Assembly: GCA_043781855.1 (NCBI GenBank)
Contig: JAYWBB010000160.1
Span: 1-24,036, forward strand
Length of the DNA stretch: 24,036 nucleotides
Reading direction: 5' to 3'
Source: Nevskia sp043781855
GTDB lineage: Bacteria; Pseudomonadota; Gammaproteobacteria; Nevskiales; Nevskiaceae
Below, piece after piece: positions 14,190-22,190 of the stretch (within the stretch, counting starts at the first letter, position 1; each line of letters opens with the position of its first letter). Under the pieces are notes generated by a model. The model was not told where the DNA came from. It saw nothing but the letters and a program-made list of their open reading frames with translations, and made no database searches. The position numbers and the translations under genes were made by a program.

Positions 14190-14217
14190 ATTATATTGTG
14201 TGCAATGTAAAAAGCAA
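14190..14217 (-). promoter_or_regulatory. Probable ohrR promoter with OhrR operator palindrome
   Basis: On the minus strand, TTGCTT (14212-14217) and a perfect TATAAT (14190-14195) lie 16 nt apart. Between them sits the inverted repeat ATTG-N4-CAAT (14195-14206), in an AT-rich island unlike the surroundings. A MarR-type dimer bound here would block RNA polymerase. Confidence 0.7.
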
Positions 14218-14276
14218 ATCGATGGGCGGGTGAACGGGCACATTGCTGCAGCGTGGAGGCCGGCGGCGTAACCGGC

Positions 14277-14687
14277 TCAGGCCAGTTTCAGCCTGGGTTC
14301 GACAGCGGCGATTTTCTCGAAGTCGGCATCGTCATGCAGCAGGGTCAGTTCGTGCTCGATTGCCGTCAATGCGATGAGGCAGTCGCCCGCGGAGTGGACG
14401 GTGATGCCGTGCCAGCGCAGACGCGCGTAGGTCGTTGCCGCCATGACACGGCTGTTATAGACATCGCCCGGCTCGAACAGTGGCAGCCTGACCAAGCGGC
14501 CGCGCATCGCTTCGAAGCTCGCGCTGCCGCGCGACCCTTGCAGCGCTTCCTGAAGAATCTGACCAGAGATTCCGACGACCTCACGGGCCCGCAGTGCACG
14601 CTCGAGCAGGTCGCTCTGCGGCTTCACGCGCCGACCGAAGAAATCGAGCAGAACCGAGGTGTCCGCCAGATAGCGGACGCGCGCCAT
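14277..14687 (-). CDS. vapC: VapC-type PIN-domain toxin ribonuclease
   Basis: The 136-residue protein has the PIN fold of VapC toxins. The acidic metal ligands are visible as D9 (YLADTSVLLDFF), E47 (QILQEALQG), D102 (HSAGDCLIALTAI), and the DD at 119-120 in LTLLHDDADFEKIA. VapC enzymes cut specific tRNAs or rRNA and stop growth when the antitoxin is lost. The start shares one base with the antitoxin stop (TAATG), the usual coupled arrangement. All active-site residues are intact, so the toxin should be functional. The minus-strand order is vapB then vapC. Confidence 0.95.
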   Translation of the reverse strand: MARVRYLADTSVLLDFFGRRVKPQSDLLERALRAREVVGISGQILQEALQGSRGSASFEAMRGRLVRLPLFEPGDVYNSRVMAATTYARLRWHGITVHSAGDCLIALTAIEHELTLLHDDADFEKIAAVEPRLKLA

Positions 14688-14881
14688 TACCGCGATGCCT
14701 TGTAGTCGTACGCGGGGTCGATCAAATCGGCACCCATGAGATCGAGCAGGCTCTTGCCCCGATGCGATTGCACGTAATCGAGTAGCGCGAAATTGACGGC
14801 GTCTTTCTTCGTCTTGAGGTTTGGATTGATCTTCATCACTTGCTTGATCAATTTCGAATCAATGTCGATATTGGTGCGCAC
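14687..14881 (-). CDS. vapB: VapB-type antitoxin (ribbon-helix-helix)
   Basis: The 64-residue product starts (V/M)RTNIDIDSKLIKQVMK, a classic ribbon-helix-helix antitoxin beginning (beta strand then helix A), and continues NLKTKKDAVNFALLDYVQSHRGKSLLDLMG. The C-terminal part, with LIDPAYDYKASR, should wrap and inhibit VapC. I chose the GTG at 14881, which has GGAG 7 nt upstream and begins exactly at family homology. The longer open frame to 14953 would translate through the promoter and operator. VapB normally represses its own operon with VapC as co-repressor; a perfect palindrome upstream (14912-14931) is the likely site. Confidence 0.9.
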   Translation of the reverse strand: MRTNIDIDSKLIKQVMKINPNLKTKKDAVNFALLDYVQSHRGKSLLDLMGADLIDPAYDYKASR

Positions 14882-14911
14882 GGCGCTGCTCCGGAAGATG
14901 ACCGGACCAAT

Positions 14912-14931
14912 ATACACCAGGCTTGGTGTAT
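14912..14931. promoter_or_regulatory. Probable VapBC operator between vapB and ilvD
   Basis: ATACACCA-GGCT-TGGTGTAT is a perfect inverted repeat with 8-bp arms, 31 nt upstream of vapB and 37 nt upstream of ilvD. It overlaps a minus-strand TATATT (14909-14914) and a plus-strand TATGAT (14929-14934), candidate -10 boxes for vapB and ilvD respectively. Neither has a clear -35. Confidence 0.7.
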
Positions 14932-14967
14932 GATGATTTTCCTGCAAAGCCATCGTTCGGAACAGCC

Positions 14968-16647
14968 ATGACCATCCCGCTCAATAAACGCTCCCGGGCC
15001 ATCACCGCCGGCCTCAACCGCAGTCCGAATCGCGCGATGCTGCGCGCGGTCGGTTTCGGCGACGGCGATTTCGAGAAGCCGATCGTTGGTGTCGCCAGCG
15101 GGCATTCGACGATGAACCCCTGCAACGCCGGCATCGGCGGGCTGGTCGCGCGTGCGGACGCGGCACTCAAGGCGGCGGGCGCGATGCCGCAGACTTTCGG
15201 CTTCCCGACCGTGACCGACGGCATCGGCATGGGCACGGAAGGCATGAAGTATTCGCTGGTCTCGCGCGAGGTCATCGCCGATTCGATCGAGACGGCCGTT
15301 CAGTCGCAGTCCATGGACGGCGTGCTCGCGATCGGCGGCTGCGACAAGAACATGCCGGGTGCGCTGATCGCGATGCTGCGCATCAACGCGCCGGCGATAT
15401 TCTGCTACGGCGGTACGATCAAGCCGGGCAAGTGGAAGGGTGTCGATCTCACCATCGTCTCGCCGTTCGAGGCGGTTGGTGCCTACAGCGCCGGCAAGAT
15501 GAGCAAGGAAGATTTCGAGGGCATCGAGAAGAACGCCTGCCCGAGCTTCGGCGCCTGCGGCGGCATGTACACGGCGAACACGATGTCGAGCGCGATCGAA
15601 GCACTCGGCATGTCCTTGCCACACTCGTCGACCGAGGCGAACCCGGATGCCGAGAAAGGCGATTCGGTGGCGCGCTCGGCGCAGGTGCTGGTCGCCGCAA
15701 TCGAGCGTGATCTGAAGCCGCGCGACATCGTCACGAAAAAAGCAATCGAGAACGCGATTGCCGTGGTCATGGCGACGGGTGGTTCGACCAACGCGGTGCT
15801 GCATTTCCTCGCGATCGCGCATGCGGCTGGCGTGCCCTGGACGATCGACGATTTCGAGCGCGTTCGTCTGCTCACGCCGGTGCTCTGCGATCTCAAGCCC
15901 AGCGGCAAATATGTCGCAACCGATCTGCACAAGGCCGGCGGCATTCCGCAGGTCATGAAGATCCTGCTCGAAGCGGGCCTGCTGCACGGCGACTGCATGA
16001 CCATCAGCGGCCAGACGATCGCCGAAGTGCTGAAGGATGTGCCGGCGAAACCACGGGCCGATCAGGACGTGATCCGCAGCATCGAAAACCCGATCTACCG
16101 GCAGGGTCATCTCGCGATTCTCAGGGGCAATCTTTCGCCTGAGGGTTGCGTCGCGAAAATTACCGGCCTCAAGAATCCGGTGATCACCGGCCCGGCGCGC
16201 GTGTTCGATTCCGAGGAATTGGTCATGGCCGCGATCATGAAAGATGCGATCAATCACGGCGACGTGCTGGTGATCCGCTACGAGGGACCGAAAGGCGGAC
16301 CCGGCATGCGCGAGATGCTGGCGCCCACTTCGGCATTGATCGGCAAGGGCTTCGGCGAAACCGTGGGACTCATCACCGATGGCCGCTTCTCCGGCGGCAC
16401 CTGGGGCATGGTCGTCGGGCATGTCGCACCGGAGGCTTTCGTCGGCGGCACGATCGCGCTCGTCCACGAAGGCGATTCGATCACCATCGACGCACATCGG
16501 CAGTTGCTGCAACTGAACGTCGACGACGCCGAAATCGCCAGGCGCCGCGCGGCGTGGCAGCAACCGAAGCCACGCTACACGAGCGGCGTGCTCGCCAAGT
16601 ACGCGAAGCTGGTCAGCACCGCGAGCCTCGGCGCCGTGACCGACTGA
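14968..16647 (+). CDS. ilvD: Dihydroxy-acid dehydratase IlvD
   Basis: The 559-residue enzyme dehydrates 2,3-dihydroxy-isovalerate and the methylvalerate analogue to 2-keto acids, the penultimate step shared by valine and isoleucine synthesis (also feeding leucine). Fe-S ligands are visible as C52 (MNPCNAG), C125 (GGCDKNMPG) and C197 (CPSFGACGGMYTANTM). Mg-binding D84 lies in TVTDGIGMG and the lysine next to D126 (K127) is the one carbamylated in this family. The C-terminal domain has TDGRFSGGTWGMVVGHVAPEA. Length and motif order match the short (about 560-residue) IlvD/Edd class with a 2Fe-2S cluster. The ATG at 14968 was preferred to the longer frame, which begins inside the upstream palindrome. 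It shares a 86-bp control region with vapBC. Confidence 0.97.
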   Translation: MTIPLNKRSRAITAGLNRSPNRAMLRAVGFGDGDFEKPIVGVASGHSTMNPCNAGIGGLVARADAALKAAGAMPQTFGFPTVTDGIGMGTEGMKYSLVSREVIADSIETAVQSQSMDGVLAIGGCDKNMPGALIAMLRINAPAIFCYGGTIKPGKWKGVDLTIVSPFEAVGAYSAGKMSKEDFEGIEKNACPSFGACGGMYTANTMSSAIEALGMSLPHSSTEANPDAEKGDSVARSAQVLVAAIERDLKPRDIVTKKAIENAIAVVMATGGSTNAVLHFLAIAHAAGVPWTIDDFERVRLLTPVLCDLKPSGKYVATDLHKAGGIPQVMKILLEAGLLHGDCMTISGQTIAEVLKDVPAKPRADQDVIRSIENPIYRQGHLAILRGNLSPEGCVAKITGLKNPVITGPARVFDSEELVMAAIMKDAINHGDVLVIRYEGPKGGPGMREMLAPTSALIGKGFGETVGLITDGRFSGGTWGMVVGHVAPEAFVGGTIALVHEGDSITIDAHRQLLQLNVDDAEIARRRAAWQQPKPRYTSGVLAKYAKLVSTASLGAVTD

Positions 16648-16721
16648 CCGGTTGCGGGCGCTGCCGCCGGTCGGGCGCAGAGGTTGCTAACCTTGACCGG
16701 AACCCGAAATCGCCCTGCCGC

Positions 16722-17513
16722 ATGTCCGATGTACCCGATTCCAGTCCGAAGCCGGCGCCCCGCGATGTCCTGCGCGTCCTGACACTGAACATCCAGGTCG
16801 GCTTGCGCAGCACGCAGTATCGCGATTACGTCACCGACGCCTGGCGACACGTGCTGCCCTCGCGCGGCGCGCGCGCGACACTTGACGAGATCGGCGTGCT
16901 CGCCGCCGGTTACGACGTGGTCGCACTCCAGGAAGCCGATGCCGGCAGTCTGCGCACGTCGAGCCTCAACCAGGTGGCCTATCTCTCGGAACGCGCGGGC
17001 CTGCGCCACTGGCAGGCCGCAGTGAATCGCGATCTCGGGCCTTTCGCGCAGCATTGTCTCGGCTGCCTTTCGCGCGATCCGCAGCGCGTGCTGCGCCATC
17101 ATCAATTGCCGGGATGGCTGCCGGGGCGCGGGGCACTCGATGTCGAAGTCCGCCGCGAGGGCTTTGCGCCGCTGCGCGTCATCGTGGTTCATCTCGCGCT
17201 CGGACTCGCGGCACGCACGCGGCAACTCGGCTATCTCGGCGCGCTGCTCAACGACGGCGCCGATGCCCTCGTGCTCGGCGATCTCAACTGCGAGCCGGCG
17301 GAGCTGGCCGCGCATCCGACACTGCGCAGCGCCGGCCTGCATGCAGTGCATACCGAAGCCACCTATCCGAGCTGGCGTCCGCGCAAAAATATCGATCACG
17401 TGCTCGTCACTGCCGGTATCGACGTCATCGGCGCGGAGGCGCTCAGTGCGCGCGTCTCCGACCATCTGCCGGTCGCGATCGAAATTCGCCTGCGCCCGGA
17501 GCCGGCGCCATGA
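16722..17513 (+). CDS. Endonuclease/exonuclease/phosphatase-family protein (YbhP-like)
   Basis: The 263-residue protein has the EEP (DNase I-like) fold. Catalytic residues are in order: N23 (VLTLNIQ), E71 (VALQEAD), H157 (VVHLALG), D187 and N189 (LGDLNCEP), D225 (KNIDHVLV) and the closing SDHLPV pair D247-H248. The family includes nucleases, lipid phosphodiesterases and phosphatases, so the substrate is not set by the motif. The stop overlaps the cardiolipin synthase start (ATGA). In E. coli the EEP gene ybhP likewise precedes the cardiolipin synthase gene clsB, so a role in phospholipid metabolism is a reasonable inference. No signal peptide is evident. Confidence 0.88.
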   Translation: MSDVPDSSPKPAPRDVLRVLTLNIQVGLRSTQYRDYVTDAWRHVLPSRGARATLDEIGVLAAGYDVVALQEADAGSLRTSSLNQVAYLSERAGLRHWQAAVNRDLGPFAQHCLGCLSRDPQRVLRHHQLPGWLPGRGALDVEVRREGFAPLRVIVVHLALGLAARTRQLGYLGALLNDGADALVLGDLNCEPAELAAHPTLRSAGLHAVHTEATYPSWRPRKNIDHVLVTAGIDVIGAEALSARVSDHLPVAIEIRLRPEPAP

Positions 17514-18985
17514 TGCTGCTCGGTTTCAAGATCGTTGTCGGCGCCGTCTGGCTCGCGCTGACGATTTACACCGTCGGCCACGTCATGCTGCACAAGTCCA
17601 ACGCGGCCTCGGCCTGGGGCTGGATCGTGAGCTGCCTGCTGATGCCCTTCGTCGGCCCCGGCCTTTACGCGCTGTTCGGCATCAATCGCGTGCAGACGCG
17701 CGCGCGCAAGCGGCGCATGCCGCGCACTCCGGCCGGCGATGTCGGCAGCGCGCACGAGGCCGACGCCCGCCGCCGCCGCGCGGCGGACCGCCCGGCCGTG
17801 CCGTCGGCGCTCAGCGAAGTTGCACGCACCGGCGACGTCGTCACCCGGCGCCCGCTGCTCGACCACAACCGGCTCGAAATTCTGCACAACGGCGAGCAGG
17901 CGTACCCGCGCATGCTGGCGGCGATCGACGCCGCGCAGGCCTCGGTCGCGTTGATGGTCTACATCTTCGAAACCGATGAGGTCGGCCAGCAGTTCGTCGA
18001 CGCGCTGCAGCGCGCGCAGGCGCGTGGCGTGCAGGTGCGCTGCCTGCTCGACGGCATCGGCGAGTTCGCCTGGAAGCGCGCCGGCTCAGTGCTTTTCGAA
18101 CACGGCCTGATCGTCGCGCGGTTCAATCCGTTGCGCTTCTGGCCGCCGTTCCTGCATGTCAACCTGCGAAATCATCGCAAGGTATTGGTGGTCGATGGCC
18201 AGATCGGCTTCGCCGGCGGCATGAATATCTGTGTCAATCATCTGGCCGACCGTTTCGACAATCCCTGCCGCATCACCGATGTCCACATCGAGATCCACGG
18301 TCCGGTACTGGCGCAGCTGGTGCAGGTTTTCGCGGACGACTGGGCGTACGCCAGCGGCGAGGAATGGTCTCCGCCGCAAGCGCCGAAAGTGGACACGCCG
18401 CCGTCGAGCACTGCGGCCGAACCGGACATCGTCGACAGCACCATCTGCCGCGTCATCACCGACGGGCCGAACGAGGACTACGCGCAGCTTTCACTGGTGC
18501 TGCTGGCGGCGATCAACGCTGCGCATCGGCATATTCACGTCGTCGTGCCGTATTTCCTGCCGCCGGCGGAAATCATGATGGCGCTGCAGTCGGCGGCGCT
18601 GCGCGGCGTGCTGGTCGACATCATCCTGCCGCTGGAACACGATCAGATCCTGACCCATTACGCGGCGCGCAATCAGTTCGAGCCGCTGCTCGAACGCGGC
18701 GTGCGTGTGTACTACCAGCCGCCGCCGTTCTGTCACGCCAAGCTGTTCGTGGTCGACGGTCACTACGCGCAGTTCGGCTCGGCCAATCTCGATCCGCGCT
18801 CACTGCGGCTGAATTTCGAGTTGATGGTCGAAGTCTTCGATGCCGACTTCGCCGGCCGCCTCGCCGAGCACTGCGTCGAACTCCGCGACAAAGCCCACCG
18901 CATCACGCGCGAGGAAATGCGTGCACGGCCATTGTTCGCCCGCCTGCGCGACGCGCTGTGCTGGCTGTTCGGCCCGTATCTGTAG
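17510..18985 (+). CDS. cls: Cardiolipin synthase (phospholipase D superfamily, ClsA-like)
   Basis: The 491-residue membrane protein condenses two phosphatidylglycerols (or PG with another phospholipid) into cardiolipin. Two N-terminal membrane segments (about residues 5-24 and 36-57) resemble ClsA. Two complete PLD HKD motifs follow: NHRKVLVVDG (H222, K224, D229) with downstream IGFAGGMN, and CHAKLFVVDG (H409, K411, D416) with FGSANLDPRS. A basic, low-complexity linker (about 64-100) joins the membrane part to the first PLD domain. Its length matches ClsA (about 486). The ATG at 17510 overlaps the upstream EEP gene by 4 nt, so the pair is translationally coupled. An ATG at 17513 is an equal alternative. 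Confidence 0.94.
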   Translation: MMLLGFKIVVGAVWLALTIYTVGHVMLHKSNAASAWGWIVSCLLMPFVGPGLYALFGINRVQTRARKRRMPRTPAGDVGSAHEADARRRRAADRPAVPSALSEVARTGDVVTRRPLLDHNRLEILHNGEQAYPRMLAAIDAAQASVALMVYIFETDEVGQQFVDALQRAQARGVQVRCLLDGIGEFAWKRAGSVLFEHGLIVARFNPLRFWPPFLHVNLRNHRKVLVVDGQIGFAGGMNICVNHLADRFDNPCRITDVHIEIHGPVLAQLVQVFADDWAYASGEEWSPPQAPKVDTPPSSTAAEPDIVDSTICRVITDGPNEDYAQLSLVLLAAINAAHRHIHVVVPYFLPPAEIMMALQSAALRGVLVDIILPLEHDQILTHYAARNQFEPLLERGVRVYYQPPPFCHAKLFVVDGHYAQFGSANLDPRSLRLNFELMVEVFDADFAGRLAEHCVELRDKAHRITREEMRARPLFARLRDALCWLFGPYL

Positions 18986-19049
18986 CGTCAAGTTCGCGTC
19001 ACCGACAAAAGCCGCGCCCACCGCGCTTGCGTCCACCGCCTTCCAAAGC

Positions 19050-20327
19050 TCACACCGCGCCCGGCACGATCTGCTTCGGAATCGTCAGCACCATCAGTGC
19101 CGCGATACCGCAGACCGCACCGGCGATCAGGAAGGCCAGATTGTAGGTGCCCAGCCACTCGCGCAGCGCACCCGCGCCGGACGCCGCAACCGCCGCTCCC
19201 ATCATGTGGCCCGCAAAAATCCAGCCGAAGACCACCGGCGCATCGCGCACACCGAACACCTGCGTGGTCAGGCGCATTGTCGGCGGCACGGTCGCCAGCC
19301 AGTCGAGCCCGAAGAACACCGCGAACAGCGTCAGGCCGAAGGTATCGAAACCCGAGTAGGGCAGATAGAGCAGTGATAACCCGCGCAGTCCGTAGTAGAT
19401 GAACAGCAGCAGGCGGTTGTCGTAACGATCCGACAGCCAGCCCGAAGCGGTCGTGCCGAGCAGATCGAAAATGCCCATCAGCGCCAGCAGCGTCGCGCCG
19501 CGCACGGCGGGCAAACCGTTGTCGATGCAGCTTGCGATCAGGTGCGTGCCGATCAAGCCGTTGGTCGACAGGCCGCAGATGAAGAAACTGCCGAACAGCA
19601 GCCAGAAGTCGCGCACGCGCAGCGCCTGGCCGAGCACGCGGAATGCGGTGACGATCGGGTTCTCGGTTGCCCACGGCGCGCTCGCAGCCGCCGTCTCATC
19701 GTCGCGCGCGCCATAGGGCCTGGCGCCAATCGCCTGCGGCGACTCGGGCAGCAGCCAAGCGACCAGCACCATCGCCAGCGCCAGCACGGCGACGATGACC
19801 CACGCGACTGACTGCCAGCCATGATGCTCGGCAAGACTCGCGAACAGCGGCAGGAAGACCAGCGTGCCGGTTGCGGTGCTCGCTGTCAGCGCGCCCATGA
19901 CCAGGCCCCGGCGTTCGACGAACCAGCGGTTCACGATCGCCGCCGCGAGCACGACGGCAATCGCGCCTGAGCCCATGCCGACCAGCAGCCCCCAGGTCAG
20001 CAGCAACTGCCAGGGTGCCGTCATCTGCGTCGACGCGCCGACCGCAACCAGCAGCAGCGTCAGCCCGGCGAGCACCGTGCGGCGCACGCCGAAGCGCTGG
20101 ATGGTGGCCGCGACGAACGGTCCGGCGAAGCCGTAGAGCAGCACGTTGATCGCGATCGCCGAGGAGATCGTCGTGCGGCTCCAGCCGAAGCTCTGTTGCA
20201 GAGGCACGATCAGCACGCCGGGTGCGGCGCGGACGCCAGCGGCGCCGAGCAGGCAGACGAAAATCAGCGCGGCGACGATCCAGGCGTAATCCAGGCGCAC
20301 AGGCTGTGCGAGCCTTGCCGTCGTCAT
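19050..20327 (-). CDS. Major facilitator superfamily permease
   Basis: The 425-residue protein is hydrophobic throughout, with about 12 predicted membrane segments in two halves separated by a polar loop (about residues 200-230, PESPQAIGARPYGARDDE). The first half has GPFVAATIQRFGVRRTVLAG, a variant of the MFS loop 2-3 signature, and the second half has ASGWLSDRYDNRLLL at the equivalent place. The N-terminal start (DYAWIVAALIFVC) and GWSRTTISSAIAIN resemble the monocarboxylate/oxalate-formate group of MFS carriers, so an organic acid substrate is possible but unproven. It starts 3 nt after the DUF2237 gene stop, so the two form an operon. Confidence 0.88.
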   Translation of the reverse strand: MTTARLAQPVRLDYAWIVAALIFVCLLGAAGVRAAPGVLIVPLQQSFGWSRTTISSAIAINVLLYGFAGPFVAATIQRFGVRRTVLAGLTLLLVAVGASTQMTAPWQLLLTWGLLVGMGSGAIAVVLAAAIVNRWFVERRGLVMGALTASTATGTLVFLPLFASLAEHHGWQSVAWVIVAVLALAMVLVAWLLPESPQAIGARPYGARDDETAAASAPWATENPIVTAFRVLGQALRVRDFWLLFGSFFICGLSTNGLIGTHLIASCIDNGLPAVRGATLLALMGIFDLLGTTASGWLSDRYDNRLLLFIYYGLRGLSLLYLPYSGFDTFGLTLFAVFFGLDWLATVPPTMRLTTQVFGVRDAPVVFGWIFAGHMMGAAVAASGAGALREWLGTYNLAFLIAGAVCGIAALMVLTIPKQIVPGAV

Positions 20328-20330
20328 CGT

Positions 20331-20726
20331 TCAGTGCTGATCGAGCGCATGCGCGCGCAGCATCGCCAGTGTCACGAAATGCAGCGCATTTTCATGCGTC
20401 GACGCGAGCAAAACCGGCGGCGCCAAGCCGGCCTCGAACGCCTCTTTCCAGCGCAGCGCGCAGAGACACCAGCGGTCGCCGGGCACGAGGCCCGGGAAAT
20501 CGAATTCCGGCCGCGGCGTGCTCAGGTCGTTGCCGCGGCGCTGGCTGAAGGCGAGGAACTCCGCCGTGACCCGCGTGCAGATCAGATGTCGGCCGACATC
20601 TTCCGGCCCGGTGCAGCAGTACCCGGCGCGGTAAAACCCGGTCACCGGCGCGTGGCAGCATGCCCCCAGCGGATCGCCGAGCACGTTACGCGGCGGTTGC
20701 GGCATCGAAGAGGCGTCGGGCGGCAT
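20331..20726 (-). CDS. DUF2237 family protein (function unknown)
   Basis: The 131-residue protein matches a conserved bacterial family of unknown function. Recognisable blocks are NVLGDPLGACCHAPVTGFYRAGYCCTGPEDVGRHLICTRVT, EFLAFSQRRGNDLSTPRPEFDFPGL and PGDRWCLCALRWKEAFEAG. Seven cysteines, including the pairs CC (about 23-24 and 37-38) and CLC (about 87-89), suggest metal or redox chemistry, though none has been shown. There is no signal peptide. It is the first gene of a two-gene operon with an MFS permease. The start at 20726 has no good ribosome site; an ATG 21 nt later (20705) is an alternative. Confidence 0.85.
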   Translation of the reverse strand: MPPDASSMPQPPRNVLGDPLGACCHAPVTGFYRAGYCCTGPEDVGRHLICTRVTAEFLAFSQRRGNDLSTPRPEFDFPGLVPGDRWCLCALRWKEAFEAGLAPPVLLASTHENALHFVTLAMLRAHALDQH

Positions 20727-20847
20727 GGGACGGGACGTGCGGTGGCGGTGGCAGAAAGCCGATCATATCGGCATGACTCTCAGCACGAACAGCGGCGAGC
20801 GGCTTGATTTCGGTAGCTTCGAGACTTCCCGTCGTAGCGGTTCCTGG

Positions 20848-20863
20848 TAGCCCGCTCGGGCTA
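20848..20863. promoter_or_regulatory. Inverted repeat upstream of the truncated transporter
   Basis: TAGCCCG-CT-CGGGCTA is a perfect palindrome with 7-bp arms, ending 14 nt before the ATG at 20878. The location and symmetry suit a repressor operator (sugar-responsive regulators often use such sites), but it may equally be an RNA hairpin. The 151-nt gap from the DUF2237 start holds nothing else recognisable. Confidence 0.4.
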
Positions 20864-20877
20864 TATCGGCCCGATCC

Positions 20878-21276
20878 ATGTCAATGCGCAAGCCACATCT
20901 CACGTTCTCGCAGGTACTCAGCATGAATGCCGGTTTCTTCGGAATCCAGTTCAGCTTCGGCCTCCAGCAAAGCAACATGAGCCCGATCGACAAATATCCG
21001 GGAGCGGACGAAGCCAGCCTGCTGTACCTCTGGCTCGCCGGTCCGGTCACCGGGTTGATCGTGCAACCGATCATCGGGGCGATGAGCGATCGAACAGTTA
21101 CGCGATGGGGCCGCCGGAAGCCCTATTTCCTCGTCGGAGCGATCGTTTGCAACCTCGGTCTTCTGCTGATGCCATTCAGCAGTGCCTTATGGATGGCGGC
21201 CAGCCTGCTGTGGATACTCGATGCGGCGAACAACGTCACGATGGAACCCTACCGCGGTGTAGAGACATGCCAATAG
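20878..21276 (+). pseudogene. Truncated GPH/SUC-type sugar (maltose-like) transporter, N-terminal remnant
   Basis: The 132-residue frame encodes only the first four or so membrane segments of an MFS sugar carrier: KPHLTFSQVLSMNAGFFGIQFSFGLQQ, LWLAGPVTGLIVQPIIGAMSDRT, GRRKPYFLVGAI, and LLWILDAANNVTMEPYRG. Intact members run to about 450-500 residues and continue beyond MEP(Y/F)R. Here the homology ends abruptly, five unrelated residues (VETCQ) follow, and the frame stops at 21276. That end overlaps the start of the ROK kinase gene by 10 nt. The best reading is a deletion that removed the transporter's distal two thirds and brought the kinase gene next to the remnant. The promoter and translation start seem kept, so the fragment may still be made and may couple translation into the kinase. 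Confidence 0.8.
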
Positions 21277-22190
21277 ACGATCCATTGAAGGTCGGTATCG
21301 ATCTGGGAGGAACCAAGATCGAGGGCATCGCACTGCGCGGTGATGCGAAAATTATCGCGCGACGCCGGGTTGCCACGCCGGCCGGCGACTACACCGCGAC
21401 CGTTTCGGCGGTCGCTGCACTCGTGCGTGATCTCGAAGCCGACGTTGGCGTGAGTGATTTGAGCGTCGGCGTCGGCCATCCGGGCGCAATCTCCAGGGCC
21501 AGCGGCCTCATCAAAAACGCGAACTCGACCTGCCTCAACGGCCGGCCGCTCATGCAGGATCTCGAACGCGCGCTGGCGCGCGCCGTGCGCATGGCCAACG
21601 ACGCTGACTGCCTCGCGCTATCCGAGGCTCAGGCCGACGGCGCGGCGGCAGGCGCGCGCTGCGTGTTCGCCGTGATCCTCGGCACCGGCGTCGGCGGCGG
21701 CATCGTCGTCGATGGCCGGCTGCTCTCGGGGCCGAATGCCATTGCCGGCGAGTGGGGCCATAACCCGCTGCCGTGGCCGAAGCCGGACTGGGGCGAGGTG
21801 CCGGGGCCGCTCGGCTGGGACGGGCGTTTTGGGTCCATCGAGGATTGGTGCTCGGGTGTCGGGCTGGCGAACGATCACGCGCGCGTGAACGGCGTCGCGC
21901 TGAGCGGTGAGGCGATCGTGCGCCGCGCCGATGCGGGCGATGACACGGCGAATCGGACGATGCAGCGCTACGAGGATCGCCTGGCGCGCTCGCTTTCCCA
22001 CGTCATCAACATTCTCGATCCCGATGTCATCGTGCTCGGCGGCGGGCTCTCGCGCGTCGCACGGCTCTACGACCGCGTACCGGAACTATGGCGGAGCTGG
22101 GTGTTTTCCGATCGCGTCGATACGCGTCTGGTGCCGGCTGCGCATGGCGACAGCAGCGGCGTGCGCGGCGCCGCATGGCTGTGGCCCTGA
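21267..22190 (+). CDS. ROK-family sugar kinase (Mak/fructokinase-like) lacking the zinc cysteines
   Basis: The 307-residue protein has the ROK kinase plan: phosphate loop VGIDLGGTKIEG (residues 9-20), GVGHPGAIS (68-76), catalytic D112 in NDADCLALSEA, second ATP motif ILGTGVGGGIVVDGRL (137-152) and GEWGHNPLPWP (161-171), close to E. coli Mak fructokinase. ROK proteins normally carry a zinc site of one His and three Cys (H-x-n-CxCGxxGCxE). Here H165 stays, but the cysteine positions read G183, D185 and S190 (LGWDGRFGSIED), so the zinc is probably lost. The ATG at 21267 overlaps the truncated transporter frame. It likely phosphorylates fructose or a related hexose, if the fold is still stable. 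Whether it keeps activity without zinc is unknown. Confidence 0.85.
   Translation: MPIDDPLKVGIDLGGTKIEGIALRGDAKIIARRRVATPAGDYTATVSAVAALVRDLEADVGVSDLSVGVGHPGAISRASGLIKNANSTCLNGRPLMQDLERALARAVRMANDADCLALSEAQADGAAAGARCVFAVILGTGVGGGIVVDGRLLSGPNAIAGEWGHNPLPWPKPDWGEVPGPLGWDGRFGSIEDWCSGVGLANDHARVNGVALSGEAIVRRADAGDDTANRTMQRYEDRLARSLSHVINILDPDVIVLGGGLSRVARLYDRVPELWRSWVFSDRVDTRLVPAAHGDSSGVRGAAWLWP

Noticed and set aside
14923..14967. Upstream start for ilvD adding 15 residues
   Set aside because: It begins inside the palindromic operator, and the extra residues do not resemble the IlvD N-terminus, which starts at MTIPLNKRSRAIT.
14848..16563. 571-codon minus-strand frame opposite ilvD
   Set aside because: Antisense shadow of a clear IlvD. 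Its apparent tail joins the vapB region only because the frame stays open.
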